Below are positions 5,865-6,086 of a DNA stretch of 6,086 nt, one piece after another. Within the stretch, counting starts at the first letter, position 1; each line of letters begins with the position of its first letter. The DNA comes from an uncultured Prevotellaceae bacterium. Lineage in GTDB: Bacteria; Bacteroidota; Bacteroidia; Bacteroidales; Bacteroidaceae. The position numbers and the translations under genes were made by a program. Where the stretch lies: the NCBI GenBank assembly GCA_902775075.1, contig CACYKX010000187.1:1-6086 (forward strand). Direction: 5' to 3'. The notes beneath the pieces were generated by a model, which saw nothing but the letters and a program-made list of their open reading frames with translations, did not search any database and was not told the origin of the DNA.

Positions 5865-5877
5865 AATCGCTCGATAA

Positions 5878-5983
5878 TTAAGATTTCTCTAAGTTCTCTA
5901 TTTTGGCTGCAAAGTTAGTAAATATCTGATAAACAACCAAATAGAAATCAGAAAAATATTTTGTGAAATCTTAAAAAATCTTA
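5878..5983. repeat. Three AAATCTTA copies flanking the integrase promoter and attachment site
   Basis: AAATCTTA occurs in direct orientation at 5966-5973 and 5976-5983 (10-bp period) and inverted within TTAAGATTT at 5878-5886. The direct pair ends seven bases before the tRNA-derived core. They may be recombinase or excisionase binding sites, although AT-richness makes chance occurrence possible. Confidence 0.4.
5910..5941 (-). promoter_or_regulatory. Integrase promoter
   Basis: On the minus strand TTTG (5941-5938), a 20-bp gap and TAACTTTG (5917-5910) match the Bacteroidota consensus fully. Transcription would start near 5904, giving a leader of about 98 nt that contains the three 11-bp repeats. 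Confidence 0.75.
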
Positions 5984-5989
5984 CTTTAA

Positions 5990-6035
5990 CAGACTCATAA
6001 TCTGGAGGTCCCAGGTTCAAGCCCTGGCTGGTCCA
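5990..6035 (+). other. 3' part of a CAT-anticodon tRNA gene: element attachment site (att)
   Basis: The sequence contains the anticodon loop CTCATAA (5994-6000, anticodon CAT at 5996-5998) and the 3' anticodon strand TCTGG (6001-6005). A perfect T arm follows, CCAGG-TTCAAGC-CCTGG (6011-6027), then the acceptor strand CTGGTCC and discriminator A (6028-6035). CCA is not encoded. The stem lacks the GGG:CCC pairs of an initiator, so elongator tRNA-Met or tRNA-Ile(CAT) is meant. The upstream 60 bp have no D arm and no GGACCAG acceptor strand, so the gene is incomplete. This is the pattern left when an element inserts into a tRNA gene 3' end: the chromosome lies to the right, and the intact copy would be at the far left end of the element. 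The left limit of the duplicated core is approximate. Confidence 0.85.
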
Positions 6036-6040
6036 CAAAG

Positions 6041-6069
6041 AAGCCTCAGTACATTGCTGAGGCTTTTTT
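6041..6069 (+). terminator. Intrinsic terminator of the tRNA gene
   Basis: AAGCCTCAG (6041-6049) pairs with CTGAGGCTT (6057-6065), a 9-bp stem with a 7-nt loop, running into a T6 tract at 6064-6069. It directly follows the tRNA 3' end, so it is probably the original chromosomal terminator of that gene, which marks the right side as host DNA. Confidence 0.9.
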
Positions 6070-6086
6070 GTGTCTTATTCCTTCTT

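Noticed and set aside
5962..6035. Complete functional tRNA gene
   Set aside because: No 5' acceptor strand complementary to CTGGTCC and no D arm are present upstream. The outermost anticodon-stem pair (5989 with 6005) is also broken, so only the 3' part is present.

Overview
The window looks like the right-hand end of an integrated mobile element in a Bacteroidota genome, probably a Bacteroides or Prevotella relative. Three things point there. Several intergenic regions carry the Bacteroidota promoter pattern (TTTG, 19-21 bp, TAnnTTTG). Ribosome binding sites are mostly weak or absent. The gene set (an integrase with a Bacteroidota-type active-site layout, an excisionase-like HTH protein and a DUF3987 ATPase) is typical of mobilizable or conjugative elements of that phylum.

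Layout from the left. 1-714 (minus) is the N-terminal part of a DUF3987-type P-loop ATPase that runs off the window. Just upstream and overlapping it by 7 bp is a 112-residue excisionase-like HTH gene (708-1046, minus). A 220-bp divergent control region (1047-1266) separates these from an AraC-family regulator (1267-2115, plus). A 227-bp spacer (2116-2342), unusually rich in GAGCG-type repeats and hairpins, separates that gene from a convergent 615-residue AlbA_2/GHKL-ATPase protein (2343-4190, minus). A 155-bp spacer with a large imperfect hairpin follows, then a 486-residue tyrosine recombinase (4346-5806, minus). The last 280 bp hold the integrase promoter, three 11-bp iteron-like repeats, further short repeats, and the 3' part of a CAT-anticodon tRNA gene with its intrinsic terminator.

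The tRNA fragment has no 5' half: no GGACCAG acceptor strand lies upstream. It is therefore read as the attachment-site duplication left by integration into a tRNA gene. The host chromosome would begin at about 6036 and the element would lie to the left, with the intact tRNA expected at the other end, outside the window.

How the parts may work together (inference): the integrase and the small HTH protein would handle integration and excision, and DUF3987 would belong to the replication/mobilization module. The AraC regulator has a well-formed promoter of its own. The divergent HTH-DUF3987 promoter has a good -7 element but no -33 element, which fits activator dependence, possibly on AraC. The AlbA_2/GHKL protein is the best candidate for cargo with its own biology. 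Its C-terminal linker is a seven-copy DNA repeat with one copy out of frame, an arrangement suggesting an expandable, slippage-prone tract.
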